A stretch of DNA of 64,000 bases from Collinsella sp. (GTDB lineage: Bacteria > Actinomycetota > Coriobacteriia > Coriobacteriales > Coriobacteriaceae): contig JAUMSH010000076.1 in NCBI GenBank assembly GCA_031292915.1, forward strand, positions 15,671 to 79,670, in the 5' to 3' direction. A model generated the notes under the pieces. It searched no databases and was not told the origin of the DNA. It worked only from the letters and a program-made list of their open reading frames with translations. The position numbers and the translations under genes are program-made. Positions 9,201 to 16,473 of the stretch are shown in pieces; the stretch's first letter is position 1; each line of letters opens with the position of its first letter.

Positions 9201-10714
9201 ACCGTGCAGCGGCTGCCGAGAACGGCGGGGGCTTTGGACGAAAATGCCTCGGTCGCGATATCCTCAACGGCTATTCCGAGGTTTTTGGCAAAACCCTCGA
9301 GGAACGAGCCGCAGCCCGCAGAGCACGCCTCGTTGACGACGATATCGGTCAGCACGCCGTGGTTGAGCCAGATGGCCTTCATATCCTGTCCGCCGATGTC
9401 GAGCACGAAGGTCGCATCGGGAACGCATGCGCACGCGGCGCGGGCGTGCGCGACCGTCTCGACCGTATGGTAGTCGGCGTGGAACGCGCGCGCGAAAAGC
9501 TCCTCGCCGTATCCCGTGGTGCCCACGGCATCGATCGCAAGCGTGACTCCCGCTGTCTCCCAGCGGTTCTTCAAGCTGACAAGACCCTGTTGGGCGACGT
9601 CGAGCGGTCTGCCGTTATTAGACGCGTAGAACGAATCGACAAGCTCACCCGCCTCATCGACCAGGGCGAACTTGGTCGTCGTGCTCCCCGAATCGATACC
9701 GAGCGCCACACGCACCGTCTCTCCGGGCGCATACGCATCCGGACCCTTTGCCGGCGTCTCTTTGCCATGGCGTGCCATAAAATCCGCCTGCTCGGCAGGT
9801 GTGGCAAAAAAGGGCTGGGCAAGACGTCCCTCCCCGCTTGCGGGCGCGACCGTCTCGAGCTTATCCAGCCGGACAAAAGCGTCGGGAAGGTCGATCGGTT
9901 GGGACGATGCGAACATGTCGGTCAGCGACAGGGCGGCACCGCGCGCGACCATGATCTGCGGATCGCGCGGGACGATAACCTGATCGTCCGATAGATTCAG
10001 TTGCTCCCGGAACACGCGGACCAGCGTGGGGTTGTAGGCGAGCGTACCGCCCTCGAAGATTACCGGCGGCTCGATGTCGATACCCTGGGCCAGACCGCCG
10101 ATCGTTTGGCGGGCGACCGCGTGAAGCGCCGAAAGCGCCAGGTCGGTGGTAGGAATGCCCTCGTTGAGCAGCGGCTGGATATCGGTCTTTGCGTACACGC
10201 CGCAGCGGCCCGAGACCTCGTGGACGGTCGTTCCCCGGCTTGCGAGCTGCTCGAACTCGCCCGATTCGGTGCCGACCCCCATGAGCTTTGCCATCTCGTC
10301 GATAAATGCACCGGTACCGCCTGCGCACGAGCCGTTCATGCGCATGTCGGCAACCTCGATGTCTCCCTTATCGTTGGTGCGGAAGAAGATCATCTTGGCG
10401 TCTTGGCCGCCCAGCTCGATGGCGCAGCGCGTCTGCGGATAGAACCTGCTGATCGCGAGCGCGTTGGCGACCACCTCCTGAACGTACGAGGCGCCCAGCG
10501 CGGTCGCGATATCGCGCGCACCCGAGCCGGTCACCGCAACGCGCAGCGACTCATGGGGAAAGCGCTCGGCGAGCTCGCCGAGCATGGCGCGCACGCTCGC
10601 TGTCTGACACGCCCCGTGGCGGCGATATCCCCACCACGCCTCGGTCATATCCTCGTGCATCGCGTAAACTTTGGTCGTCGTCGACCCTACGTCCAGTCCT
10701 ACTAGCAACGCCAT
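6275..10714 (-). CDS. Giant acyl-CoA dehydratase activase-related protein (two BadF/BcrA-type ASKHA domains plus DUF2229)
   Basis: This 1479-residue protein has two ASKHA ATPase domains in tandem. The first (residues 1-270) has LDVGSTTTK, ELGGQDAKM and NGSCAGGTGAF. The second (about 335-600) has GIDSGSTTTKF, DIGGQDMKA and NEACSAGCGSFLE. A cysteine-rich knuckle follows (CRRCNNRCQRA...NRCPRG, about 630-660), then a long C-terminal region of the DUF2229 type, distantly related to the D-component of 2-hydroxyacyl-CoA dehydratases. In the family, the activase forms a [4Fe-4S] dimer and drives ATP-dependent one-electron transfer to its dehydratase; the NxxCxxGxG cysteines are the cluster ligands. 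No separate dehydratase gene is nearby, so the substrate is unknown. An ATG at 10714 follows a GGAG ribosome-binding site. It is the first gene of an operon with the TetR regulator. Confidence 0.9.
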   Translation of the reverse strand: MALLVGLDVGSTTTKVYAMHEDMTEAWWGYRRHGACQTASVRAMLGELAERFPHESLRVAVTGSGARDIATALGASYVQEVVANALAISRFYPQTRCAIELGGQDAKMIFFRTNDKGDIEVADMRMNGSCAGGTGAFIDEMAKLMGVGTESGEFEQLASRGTTVHEVSGRCGVYAKTDIQPLLNEGIPTTDLALSALHAVARQTIGGLAQGIDIEPPVIFEGGTLAYNPTLVRVFREQLNLSDDQVIVPRDPQIMVARGAALSLTDMFASSQPIDLPDAFVRLDKLETVAPASGEGRLAQPFFATPAEQADFMARHGKETPAKGPDAYAPGETVRVALGIDSGSTTTKFALVDEAGELVDSFYASNNGRPLDVAQQGLVSLKNRWETAGVTLAIDAVGTTGYGEELFARAFHADYHTVETVAHARAACACVPDATFVLDIGGQDMKAIWLNHGVLTDIVVNEACSAGCGSFLEGFAKNLGIAVEDIATEAFSSKAPAVLGSRCTVFMNSSVVSEQRRGKGPGDIMAGLCRSIIENVFTKVIRVSNLNRLGDKVVVQGGTFRNDAVLRAFEQYLGKPVTRAPHPGLMGAIGIALLAREECRKGDAGTSFIGLDAVERFEHREFGGVTCRRCNNRCQRAVVAFGDGSLYVTGNRCPRGGAISWDELVRKVPAAEELRPQGACEAQAPGTGRDRTAAAPNLFVDREKLLFESYPTVLVCGGRDVTIGIPRVLEFWDTMPFWSTFFSTLGFKVRVSGRSTKAMYERGLAHVTSDTVCFPAKLVHGHIRNLVDAGVDRIFMPIITTVPTENTASTSEWMCAVVKGYPYVMRNSDNPEERFGVPFDTPLFHWYDEGDRNRQLKAWCKETFDIDADLVAEATEQADRAQQTFENQLQLRGRQVLENVREDGGYAVVIASRPYHNDPLVNHGLPKLFSERGIPVLTPDAVPGVCNVDLSNSRIDIVNNYHARMLSCAVIVASTPELELVQMGSFGCGHDAYLTDEIARMMGEMGSKVPMMIKLDESDVAGPMGIRVRSFIESVNRRRAEERAEGARVHAVHPLDDPYKVKYTKRDRHDKIALVPNTSHAFCRLMTAAMRNQGVRAEALDIGREDAIRLGKRYVHNDICFPAQIVIGEALAALKSGKYDPHDVAVVTGKYIGDCRLTHYMPLLRRALDDAGYDYVPVLTNDDVDAHNAHPGFKLGLGPSIQIAYGLPMIDALEAMLRRIRPYELEKGAADAAFDRALDEVIEGMERSGLRGQATGFKRALAIMDAVPYDRSNPHPTVLIVGEYLLNFHLGANHEIERYLEDNGLEVIEARMTDVIRKTYFYKHAQSREFHVDLSLPEKAWYATADNLFELAHDRCDRLGAASPLYEPPTRMPELVRASDKILHHTFDAGEGVLIPAEILEHAKRGCRNFVILQPFGCLPNHVVGRGLIHALKEQYPTAQFLPLDYDPDVSFANVENRLQMLIMNAKAQGCGEAHGETA

Positions 10715-10763
10715 AATGCTCCGTCTCTCGCATTTTTCCTGCTAGAGATATACCACTCTACGT

Positions 10764-10784
10764 AATACAACAGACTGTTGTATT
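10764..10784. promoter_or_regulatory. 21-bp perfect palindrome, candidate TetR operator
   Basis: The half-site AATACAACAG is followed by one central A and its exact reverse complement. It sits 50-70 bp upstream of the activase start codon, where promoter elements are expected (TATATC follows on the minus strand as a possible -10). Size, symmetry and location fit an operator for the TetR regulator at the end of the same operon. No second copy was seen in the window. Confidence 0.7.
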
Positions 10785-10795
10785 TAAACTCCGTA

Positions 10796-10829
10796 TAAAA
10801 AGCGGCTGCCGAAACGCTTCAGCAGCCGC
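10796..10829 (-). terminator. Intrinsic terminator downstream of the DUF2798 gene
   Basis: An 8-bp GC stem (GCGGCTGC and complement) is followed on the minus strand by TTTTTAT. It lies 165 bp past the DUF2798 stop and just upstream of the activase operator, insulating the two units. The intervening 10830-10994 holds no gene that I can see. Confidence 0.75.
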
Positions 10830-10994
10830 CGAATGCACCAACAGATTGTCTGCGCGCTAGCACGTCGGGCAACGGAGCAGCACGGGCCCTCCGGTCATGC
10901 GCACCGCTCGCGCCCGCGATGTCGCCGAGCGAGCTATCCACGCTTAGGGCTCCAACCAAGCAAGTCGCCCGCGCTCAGCAGGTCCCTAAGCGAG

Positions 10995-11543
10995 CTACTT
11001 GCACTCAGAAGCCATAGCCTGCTCCAAGAGCTCGGCATGCTCCTCCTCGCAAACCGTCCCCACAGGGAAGGCGCGACGGAAGACGAAGCGGGAAATCGGA
11101 CCGGCTACCAAAAGGTTCCACGGCAGCGCCATCACAAAATTATGCGGGATGTTGATCATCCAGATCGCGAGCACGGAATACAGGTTCGCAAGGATGCCGC
11201 CGGGCATGTGCGCCAGACCCTCGCACGCGCCGTAAAGCGACATGATGATGACCATGGGAACGACCATGCAGGAGCTGACGGCGAGCGTCATGGCAAGCGG
11301 CGAGCTCTTGCCCGGCGTGACCAAGTACTTAAAGGCGAAACCCTTGGCGAGCGGGCTGGCGACGAACCAGTCGCAGCACATGGCAAAAATGTAGGCAACG
11401 GGGAAGCCGAGCCACGCAGCGGCAACGACCTCGCCGTTGATGGCCCCGTGCTGCAGGGCAACGTTGTAGATGCTCATCCAGAGCACCATGCAAAAGCACA
11501 TGATAAAGGTGAACAGCAGGCTCTCTCGTTTGTTGATAGGCAT
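10995..11543 (-). CDS. DUF2798-family membrane protein
   Basis: A 182-residue integral membrane protein with about four hydrophobic segments arranged as two similar halves (LLFTFIMCFCMVLWMSIYN near residue 10 and LAVSSCMVVPMVIIMSLYG near residue 87), each preceding a further helix. This duplicated layout is typical of DUF2798 proteins, whose function is unknown. The start at 11543 is chosen for the AGAAAGGAA ribosome-binding site; 20 further in-frame codons upstream overlap a strong terminator hairpin and are unlikely to be coding. It is monocistronic with terminators on both sides. Confidence 0.78.
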   Translation of the reverse strand: MPINKRESLLFTFIMCFCMVLWMSIYNVALQHGAINGEVVAAAWLGFPVAYIFAMCCDWFVASPLAKGFAFKYLVTPGKSSPLAMTLAVSSCMVVPMVIIMSLYGACEGLAHMPGGILANLYSVLAIWMINIPHNFVMALPWNLLVAGPISRFVFRRAFPVGTVCEEEHAELLEQAMASECK

Positions 11544-11586
11544 GAAGGGCAGATTCCTTTCTGTGTTACGCCGCGGCACCACGCAA

Positions 11587-11638
11587 CAAAAACGGGCGGG
11601 CAAGATGGAGCTGTTGGGACTTCATCTCGCCCGCCCGT
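11587..11638 (-). terminator. Strong intrinsic terminator or attenuator ahead of the DUF2798 gene
   Basis: A 16-bp stem (ACGGGCGGGC at its base) with a 15-nt loop is followed by TTTTTG on the minus strand. It lies 217 bp after thrE and ends 44 bp before the DUF2798 start codon. It may end thrE transcripts or act as a leader attenuator for the DUF2798 gene. Confidence 0.75.
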
Positions 11639-11751
11639 GTTACGCGCGTCTGCGACTACTTATGTGGTGGAACTACCCTAACACGAACGGCGCGCGCTTC
11701 GTAAGCGTTGAGTTTGTGGAGATGCAGGGCACCAAAACCCCCGACCCCATA

Positions 11752-11818
11752 AGTTGCGGTGGAATACGGACTATTTTGACCCTTTAAGCAACAATTCAGT
11801 CACTATTTCACCGCAACT
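11752..11818. repeat. Family B intergenic palindrome, copy 1
   Basis: Arms AGTTGCGGTGGAATA and TATTTCACCGCAACT enclose about 37 nt. The same arms recur at 38877-38943. It lies immediately beyond the family A hairpin after thrE. The rest of the 11639-11751 stretch shows nothing recognisable. Confidence 0.75.
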
Positions 11819-11821
11819 CAT

Positions 11822-11854
11822 TTGGTGCAAAGTAACCTGTCCCCCTTGCACCAA
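11822..11854 (-). repeat. Family A conserved-loop hairpin, copy 1 (after thrE)
   Basis: On the minus strand the stem TTGGTGCAAG/CTTTGCACCAA (one bulged base) encloses a loop containing GGGACAGGTTA. It directly follows the thrE stop codon. Five further hairpins in the window share the loop but not always the stem. Confidence 0.8.
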
Positions 11855-13423
11855 TTAGCTGGTGTGGCGCCAGCGAGGGTCGGTGAGCGTACGCGCCACA
11901 CCCAGTCCAACGGGCAGAAACGCTACGATGAGCACTGCGCGCACAAACCAGCCGAGCATATTGACCGTGTCGAAGGTGCACATGTAATACATCGAGCGAT
12001 ACAGATACAAGCCCGGCACCATAATGACAATCGAAGGCACCGTGAGGGCGATGCGCGGGTAGGTGAGCTTGACTTCAGCCAAGCTTGCGAGCAGCCCCGA
12101 TACCAGCGCGCCGATAAACGCTGCTGCCTCGGGAGGCATTCCCGTGCTGAGGCCCAGGAAGGGAATCATCGTCGGCGCATCGACAAGGGTCAGACGCAGG
12201 GTATTGGACACGGCGCCGATCAACCCAGCTGCCGCGGCCATCTTTACCGGGCTGTTGAACATCACCGAGAAGCCGAATACGCCAACGAAGCTCATCACCA
12301 CGCGCAGGAGCGTAAGGGCAAGCGGCGAAAGGCCCAGTGGGGCAAAGTCGTCCGGCGCCAGGCCAACACACTCGGCAACCATCCAACCTACGAGGGTCGC
12401 CATCACAATAATCGATACGGCATATGAAAGGCGCTCGATACCGCTTCGCATGTCGAGCTTAGCGATGTCGAGGCCTGCCGTAATGAGCGGAAAGCCGGGA
12501 ATCACAAAGAGCATGGCGCCGATATAGCCTTCTTGGTGCGACATTGCCCCCGGTATGACCTGGCCAAGGCCGAGCAATGCCAGCAGATACGAAACGCAAG
12601 CGAGCGCAACGCCGGTCGTCAGCGCGCTGAACTGACCAAGGCCTTGCTTGAGAATATGGGAGCGGGCAAAGTTGCCGACACCCGCGCCCACGAACGCGCA
12701 GGCCATCTCGATAGGGCCGCCGCCGAGCAAAAAAACGAAGGCGCCACAGGCGCAGGCCGCCGCAAGGCCCTGTTGCCAAGGCGCGTAATCAGGTTTTGAA
12801 CTCTCAACGGTCTTGAGCATCTCGTGATACTCGTGCACCGTGAAGCGACGACCATAGGTCTCGATTTCCTTGAGGAAACTCTCCATCATCCAAATGCGAT
12901 GGGTATTGACGCCCGTTGTGGGCAAGCTGACGACCTCATTAAAGCAGTGACCATCTTCGATGCAGGTGCACTCAAACGACAGAAGACTTAAGTCAACGTG
13001 GATGGTGACACCGAGTACGGCGGCAACACGATTCATGGTATCGCGCACGCGCCAGGCACCCGTTCCGCTTGCCAGCATAAGCATGCCGGTGCGGCAGATG
13101 ATGGATGATTTATCGGTGAGCGGCGCATCGACGGCAAGCTCATCGCCTGCCGTCACGATCTGGTGCCAGTCAGTTTTCATATGGAGCGCGCCGGCACGAA
13201 CGCCGTGGTGCATGGGGGCTCTCGAAAGCAGCGAGTTAAGGCGCGAAGGCTGTGAGGGCTCCGCCGATTCGCCCTCGTCCTCGTCGGGCTCTTCATCGAC
13301 CAGATCAAAGGAATCAAGCGGCGCTGGCTCGCGACGGTCGATCAGCTCCTCGTCCTCATCATCAAAGTAATTGAACTGATCGAGCATGTCCTCTTCGATT
13401 GAACGCTCGCTCGCGTCGTCCAT
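11855..13423 (-). CDS. Threonine/serine exporter family protein, ThrE-like
   Basis: A 522-residue protein of the ThrE type, whose members export threonine and serine using the proton gradient. Residues 1-95 form a very acidic, probably disordered N-terminal extension (DEDEELIDRREP, EEPDEDEGES). The conserved soluble domain follows (about 95-225, with the DUF1212-like segment GVNTHRIWMMESFL), then about ten membrane segments in two blocks (ThrE and DUF3815-like), all in one chain. In many bacteria these two membrane parts are separate proteins; the fused form is usual in Actinomycetota. The start at 13423 has a GGAAGGGAG ribosome-binding site. Substrate is by family only. Confidence 0.85.
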   Translation of the reverse strand: MDDASERSIEEDMLDQFNYFDDEDEELIDRREPAPLDSFDLVDEEPDEDEGESAEPSQPSRLNSLLSRAPMHHGVRAGALHMKTDWHQIVTAGDELAVDAPLTDKSSIICRTGMLMLASGTGAWRVRDTMNRVAAVLGVTIHVDLSLLSFECTCIEDGHCFNEVVSLPTTGVNTHRIWMMESFLKEIETYGRRFTVHEYHEMLKTVESSKPDYAPWQQGLAAACACGAFVFLLGGGPIEMACAFVGAGVGNFARSHILKQGLGQFSALTTGVALACVSYLLALLGLGQVIPGAMSHQEGYIGAMLFVIPGFPLITAGLDIAKLDMRSGIERLSYAVSIIVMATLVGWMVAECVGLAPDDFAPLGLSPLALTLLRVVMSFVGVFGFSVMFNSPVKMAAAAGLIGAVSNTLRLTLVDAPTMIPFLGLSTGMPPEAAAFIGALVSGLLASLAEVKLTYPRIALTVPSIVIMVPGLYLYRSMYYMCTFDTVNMLGWFVRAVLIVAFLPVGLGVARTLTDPRWRHTS

Positions 13424-13491
13424 ATAGACGCTCCCTTCCTACCGACTAACCCCCATCCTAGGCAGCAACGGCTAAAGGAAACATAAAAGAG

Positions 13492-13526
13492 ACGGCTGTC
13501 ATGCGAGCCATGTGCTCAACAGCCGT
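13492..13526. other. Weak hairpin upstream of thrE
   Basis: An 8-bp inverted repeat (ACGGCTGT) with a 19-nt loop, followed on the minus strand by a TC-rich stretch. It could be a leftover terminator. The 13527-13644 interval shows no gene I can support. Confidence 0.35.
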
Positions 13527-13644
13527 TGGGCAGTCGTTTAAGAACGTCCCCAATGACTACATCGATGTTCTAAGTGTCAACCAAGTCAACGCCGCAGGTA
13601 GAGGACGGACAGCGAGCGACGTCCAGGGCGAACAGGTTGGCATG

Positions 13645-13686
13645 AAAAAGGCAAGGCATAGACCTTCTGGTCATGCCTTGCCTTTT
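13645..13686. terminator. Bidirectional-looking terminator downstream of lysS
   Basis: A stem of about 13 bp (AAAGGCAAGGCAT and complement) around a GACC/GGTC inner pairing, with A/T runs on both sides so that either strand ends in a T tract. On the minus strand it comes after two family C palindromes that follow lysS. Confidence 0.85.
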
Positions 13687-13727
13687 GAATGACAAATTGT
13701 CGCCCTGGGCGGCGCGCAGCGTCAACT

Positions 13728-13757
13728 GGTTACGCGGGTTGGTAAACCCGCGTAACC
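13728..13757. repeat. Family C palindrome, copy 1 (downstream of lysS)
   Basis: Perfect 13-bp arms GGTTACGCGGGTT with a GGTA tetraloop (TACC on the minus strand). It is followed on the minus strand by GACGCTGCGCG, as is copy 2, so a unit of about 95 bp appears duplicated here. Confidence 0.8.
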
Positions 13758-13822
13758 ACCTAGGTCGCGCCCTTGAAGTTGAACGTCAGATTGTCCAAAT
13801 GCGGCCCGCGCAGCGTCGAGCC

Positions 13823-13849
13823 GTTACGCGGTTCGTAGAACCGCGTAAC
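13823..13849. repeat. Family C palindrome, copy 2 (adjacent to lysS stop)
   Basis: Perfect 12-bp arms GTTACGCGGTTC with a GTA loop, beginning 3 bp past the lysS stop codon. The third copy also abuts a stop codon (dtd), at 18339-18366. Confidence 0.8.
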
Positions 13850-13852
13850 AAG

Positions 13853-15817
13853 TTAGTACATCTTTGCGCCGGCGGGGATGGAGGCGTCGAGCTGGATCAG
13901 GTTGAGGCGCTCCTCGCCCTCCTCCTCGTGGACAGCGCTGATCAGCATGCCGCAGCTGGGAATACCCATCATCTTGCGCGGAGGCAGGTTGGTGATGGCG
14001 AGCAAGGTCTTGCCAACCAGGTCCTCGGGCTCGTAATAAGCGTGAATACCGGAGAGGATGGTGCGGTCGGTGCCGGTGCCGTCGTCGAGCGTAAAGTTCA
14101 GCAGCTTCTTGGACTTCTTGACGGCCTCGCATGCCTTGACCTTCACAGCGCGGAAGTCGCTCTTGGAGAAGGTATCAAAGTCGACGAACTCCTCAAACAG
14201 CGGCTCAACGGCGATCTTGGAGTAATCGAGCGTGGGCTTAAGCGACTTAACGAATGGGCTCGCGGCGTTGCCGGCCTCGGCAGCCTTGGCGGCAGCGGCA
14301 CCGGACTGGAAACCCTTCTCGGGCTTCATGTGCGGGAACAGCAGCACGTCGCGGATAGAAGCCTGGTTGGTGAGCAGCATGACCACGCGGTCGATACCAA
14401 TGCCAATGCCGCCCGCGGGAGGCATACCGTACTCGAGGGCGCGCACGTAGTCCTCGTCGTACTCCATGGCCTCGTCGTCACCGCCGGCCTTCTCGGCCAT
14501 CTGGGCGGCAAAGCGCTCGGCCTGGTCGACCGGGTCGTTGAGCTCGGAGAACGCGTTGGCGTACTCGTGACCGGCAATAACCAGCTCAAAGCGGTGCGTC
14601 AGGCGCGGGTCGTCCTCAAAACGCTTGGCAAGCGGGCTGACCTCGATGGGGTAATCGCACACGAACGTCGGGTTGACGATGGTGTCCTCGCCCAGCTCAT
14701 CGTAAATCTCGGCGATGATCTTGCCAGCAGTCCACTCGGGCTTGATCTCCAGGCCCTTCTCGCGCGCGGCGGCAGCAAGCTCCTCGACTGGCGTGTCAAT
14801 GGTGACCTGCTTGCCGAGCACGTCGGAGACGATGTCGGTCATGGGACGGCTGGCCCACTCACCAGAAAGGTCGATGGTCTGGCCCTGGTACTCGATGACC
14901 TCGGGGTTGCCGATGGCCTTGTTGGCAGCCTTGATGACACCCTGGGCGAGTGCCTTCATGCCCTCGAGGTCGGAGAAGGCACGGTAGGCCTCCATCGTGG
15001 TGAACTCGGGGTTGTGGGTAAGGTCCATGCCCTCGTTACGGAAGATGCGGCCGATCTCGAACACGCGCTCAAAACCACCGACAATGCAGCGCTTGAGGTG
15101 CAGCTCGGTGGCAATACGCAGGTAGCACTCCTGATCGAGCGCGTTAAAGTGGGTAATGAACGGCTTGGCAGTAGCGCCGCCCTGGATGGTCTGCAGGATG
15201 GGGGTCTCGACCTCCATGTAGCCGTCGGACTCCATAAAGCGACGGAAGGTGGAGAGAATCTGCGAACGCTTACGGAAGGTCTCGCGAACGCCGTCGTTGG
15301 CGATCAGGTCGACATAGCGCTGGCGATAGCGGGTCTCCTTGTCGGAAAGACCGTGGAACTTCTCGGGCAGCGGACGAACGGCCTTGGCAAGCAGGGTCGC
15401 GCTCTTAGGAGCAACGGAAAGCTGGCCGCGCTGGGTGCGCACGACCACGCCGGTCACGCCCAGGATGTCGCCCAGGTCGAGGGCCTTGAGCGTATTCCAG
15501 GCAGCCTCGTCCATGTCGTTGATGCGGCAGAACAGTTGAATCTCGGCAGTCGCATCGCGCACGACGATGAACATGATCTTGCCCTGACCGCGCTTGGCGA
15601 CCACACGGCCGGCGATCTTCACGACATCCTCGGTGTCCTCACCATCGGCAAGATCGGCGTACTTAGTCTCGATATCGGCGACGTAGTCCTCAAGCTCAGA
15701 GTGCTCGGGATAGGGGTTCTGGCCCGCCTCGAACAGGGCGGCGCGCTTGGCCAGGCGGGTGGCGCGCTCGTCGTTGAGCGTCGATGCCTGATCGGCGGCG
15801 TTCTGGTTCTCTGCCAT
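13853..15817 (-). CDS. lysS: Lysyl-tRNA synthetase (class II) with fused C-terminal EMAP/Trbp111-type tRNA-binding domain
   Basis: The enzyme charges tRNA-Lys with lysine in the cytosol. Residues 1-510 are a complete class II LysRS: an OB-fold anticodon-binding domain (VAKRGQGKIMFIVVRD, about 75-90), motif 2 (FRNEGMDLTHNPEFT, about 260) and motif 3 (GIGIGIDRVVMLL near 465). The chain continues to 654 residues. The last 105 or so (SKSDFRAVKVKACEAV to the end) match the tRNA-binding OB domain seen as a dimerisation module at the C-terminus of MetRS, with LLNFTLDDG and LPPRKMMGIPSCGM. Typical bacterial LysRS is about 500 residues, so this is a fusion. The start at 15817 has a GAGGAG site. It lies 79 bp downstream of greA, with a terminator between. 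Confidence 0.95.
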   Translation of the reverse strand: MAENQNAADQASTLNDERATRLAKRAALFEAGQNPYPEHSELEDYVADIETKYADLADGEDTEDVVKIAGRVVAKRGQGKIMFIVVRDATAEIQLFCRINDMDEAAWNTLKALDLGDILGVTGVVVRTQRGQLSVAPKSATLLAKAVRPLPEKFHGLSDKETRYRQRYVDLIANDGVRETFRKRSQILSTFRRFMESDGYMEVETPILQTIQGGATAKPFITHFNALDQECYLRIATELHLKRCIVGGFERVFEIGRIFRNEGMDLTHNPEFTTMEAYRAFSDLEGMKALAQGVIKAANKAIGNPEVIEYQGQTIDLSGEWASRPMTDIVSDVLGKQVTIDTPVEELAAAAREKGLEIKPEWTAGKIIAEIYDELGEDTIVNPTFVCDYPIEVSPLAKRFEDDPRLTHRFELVIAGHEYANAFSELNDPVDQAERFAAQMAEKAGGDDEAMEYDEDYVRALEYGMPPAGGIGIGIDRVVMLLTNQASIRDVLLFPHMKPEKGFQSGAAAAKAAEAGNAASPFVKSLKPTLDYSKIAVEPLFEEFVDFDTFSKSDFRAVKVKACEAVKKSKKLLNFTLDDGTGTDRTILSGIHAYYEPEDLVGKTLLAITNLPPRKMMGIPSCGMLISAVHEEEGEERLNLIQLDASIPAGAKMY

Positions 15818-15835
15818 AAGTTAGCTCCTCAAACT

Positions 15836-15868
15836 AAAACGCTCCCCAGGATTCGGTCCCAGGGAGCG
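15836..15868 (-). terminator. Terminator between greA and lysS
   Basis: The stem CGCTCCC/GGGAGCG with a further partial stem inside is followed by TTTTAG on the minus strand, 28 bp past the greA stop. Read-through into lysS is possible because the T tract is short. Confidence 0.7.
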
Positions 15869-15896
15869 AAAACATACCTTTACGCGGGACCGTGGT

Positions 15897-16367
15897 CTAG
15901 CGTGCGATCTTGGCGATGGTGTAGACGCGAGTCTTGCCGGAAGGCGTAACGACCTCGACGGAATCACCCTCGCCGTGACCGATGATGGCGTGACCGACCG
16001 GAGACTCGTTGGAGATCTTGTGCTCAAGCGAGTTGGTCTCGGTGGTACCGACGAGCGTGACTTCCATGACCTCACCGTTGGGATCAATCAGCGAAACGGT
16101 GGAACCGATGGAGACGGTCAGATCGCCCGTGGTGGCAGCAACCTGAGCGTTGGCAAGAATGGCCTGGATCTCGGCGATACGAGCAGCATTCTGGGCCTGC
16201 TTGTCCTTGGCGGCATCGTACTCGGAGTTCTCCGAAAGGTCGCCGAACGCGCGGGCTTCCTTGATGTCCTCGACGATCTCCTTGGCGTAATCGCCCTCAC
16301 GCCAGGCGAGCTCCTCGACGAGCTTCTGGCGGCCCTCAGCGGTCAGTACGATCTGGCTTGCGTCCAT
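15897..16367 (-). CDS. greA: Transcription elongation factor GreA
   Basis: GreA enters the secondary channel of RNA polymerase and stimulates cleavage of backtracked RNA. The 156-residue protein shows the N-terminal antiparallel coiled coil, with the acidic tip region in SENSEYDAAKDKQ, and the C-terminal FKBP-like domain (GSTVSLIDPNGEVMEVTLVG, SPVGHAIIGHGEGDSVEV). Length matches E. coli GreA (158). The start at 16367 (MDASQIVLTAEG) has a GGGGAG ribosome-binding site; the ATG 10 codons upstream lacks one. It is flanked by terminators. Confidence 0.95.
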   Translation of the reverse strand: MDASQIVLTAEGRQKLVEELAWREGDYAKEIVEDIKEARAFGDLSENSEYDAAKDKQAQNAARIAEIQAILANAQVAATTGDLTVSIGSTVSLIDPNGEVMEVTLVGTTETNSLEHKISNESPVGHAIIGHGEGDSVEVVTPSGKTRVYTIAKIAR

Positions 16368-16415
16368 ACGGATATCTCCCCAACTCTGATCAAACAATCA
16401 ACTGTCAACAAAACG

Positions 16416-16448
16416 AAAAAGACCGGCTAGCCTGCGGGCAAGCCGGTC
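16416..16448 (-). terminator. Intrinsic terminator of tatA
   Basis: The stem GACCGGCT/AGCCGGTC is followed on the minus strand by TTTTTCG, 26 bp past the tatA stop. Confidence 0.88.
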
Positions 16449-16473
16449 AGGTGCTCACCCCAAAGGGATGGGA

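Noticed and set aside
13501..13692. 63-codon plus-strand frame downstream of lysS
   Set aside because: It runs through a terminator hairpin, lacks a ribosome-binding site and shows no protein-like features.
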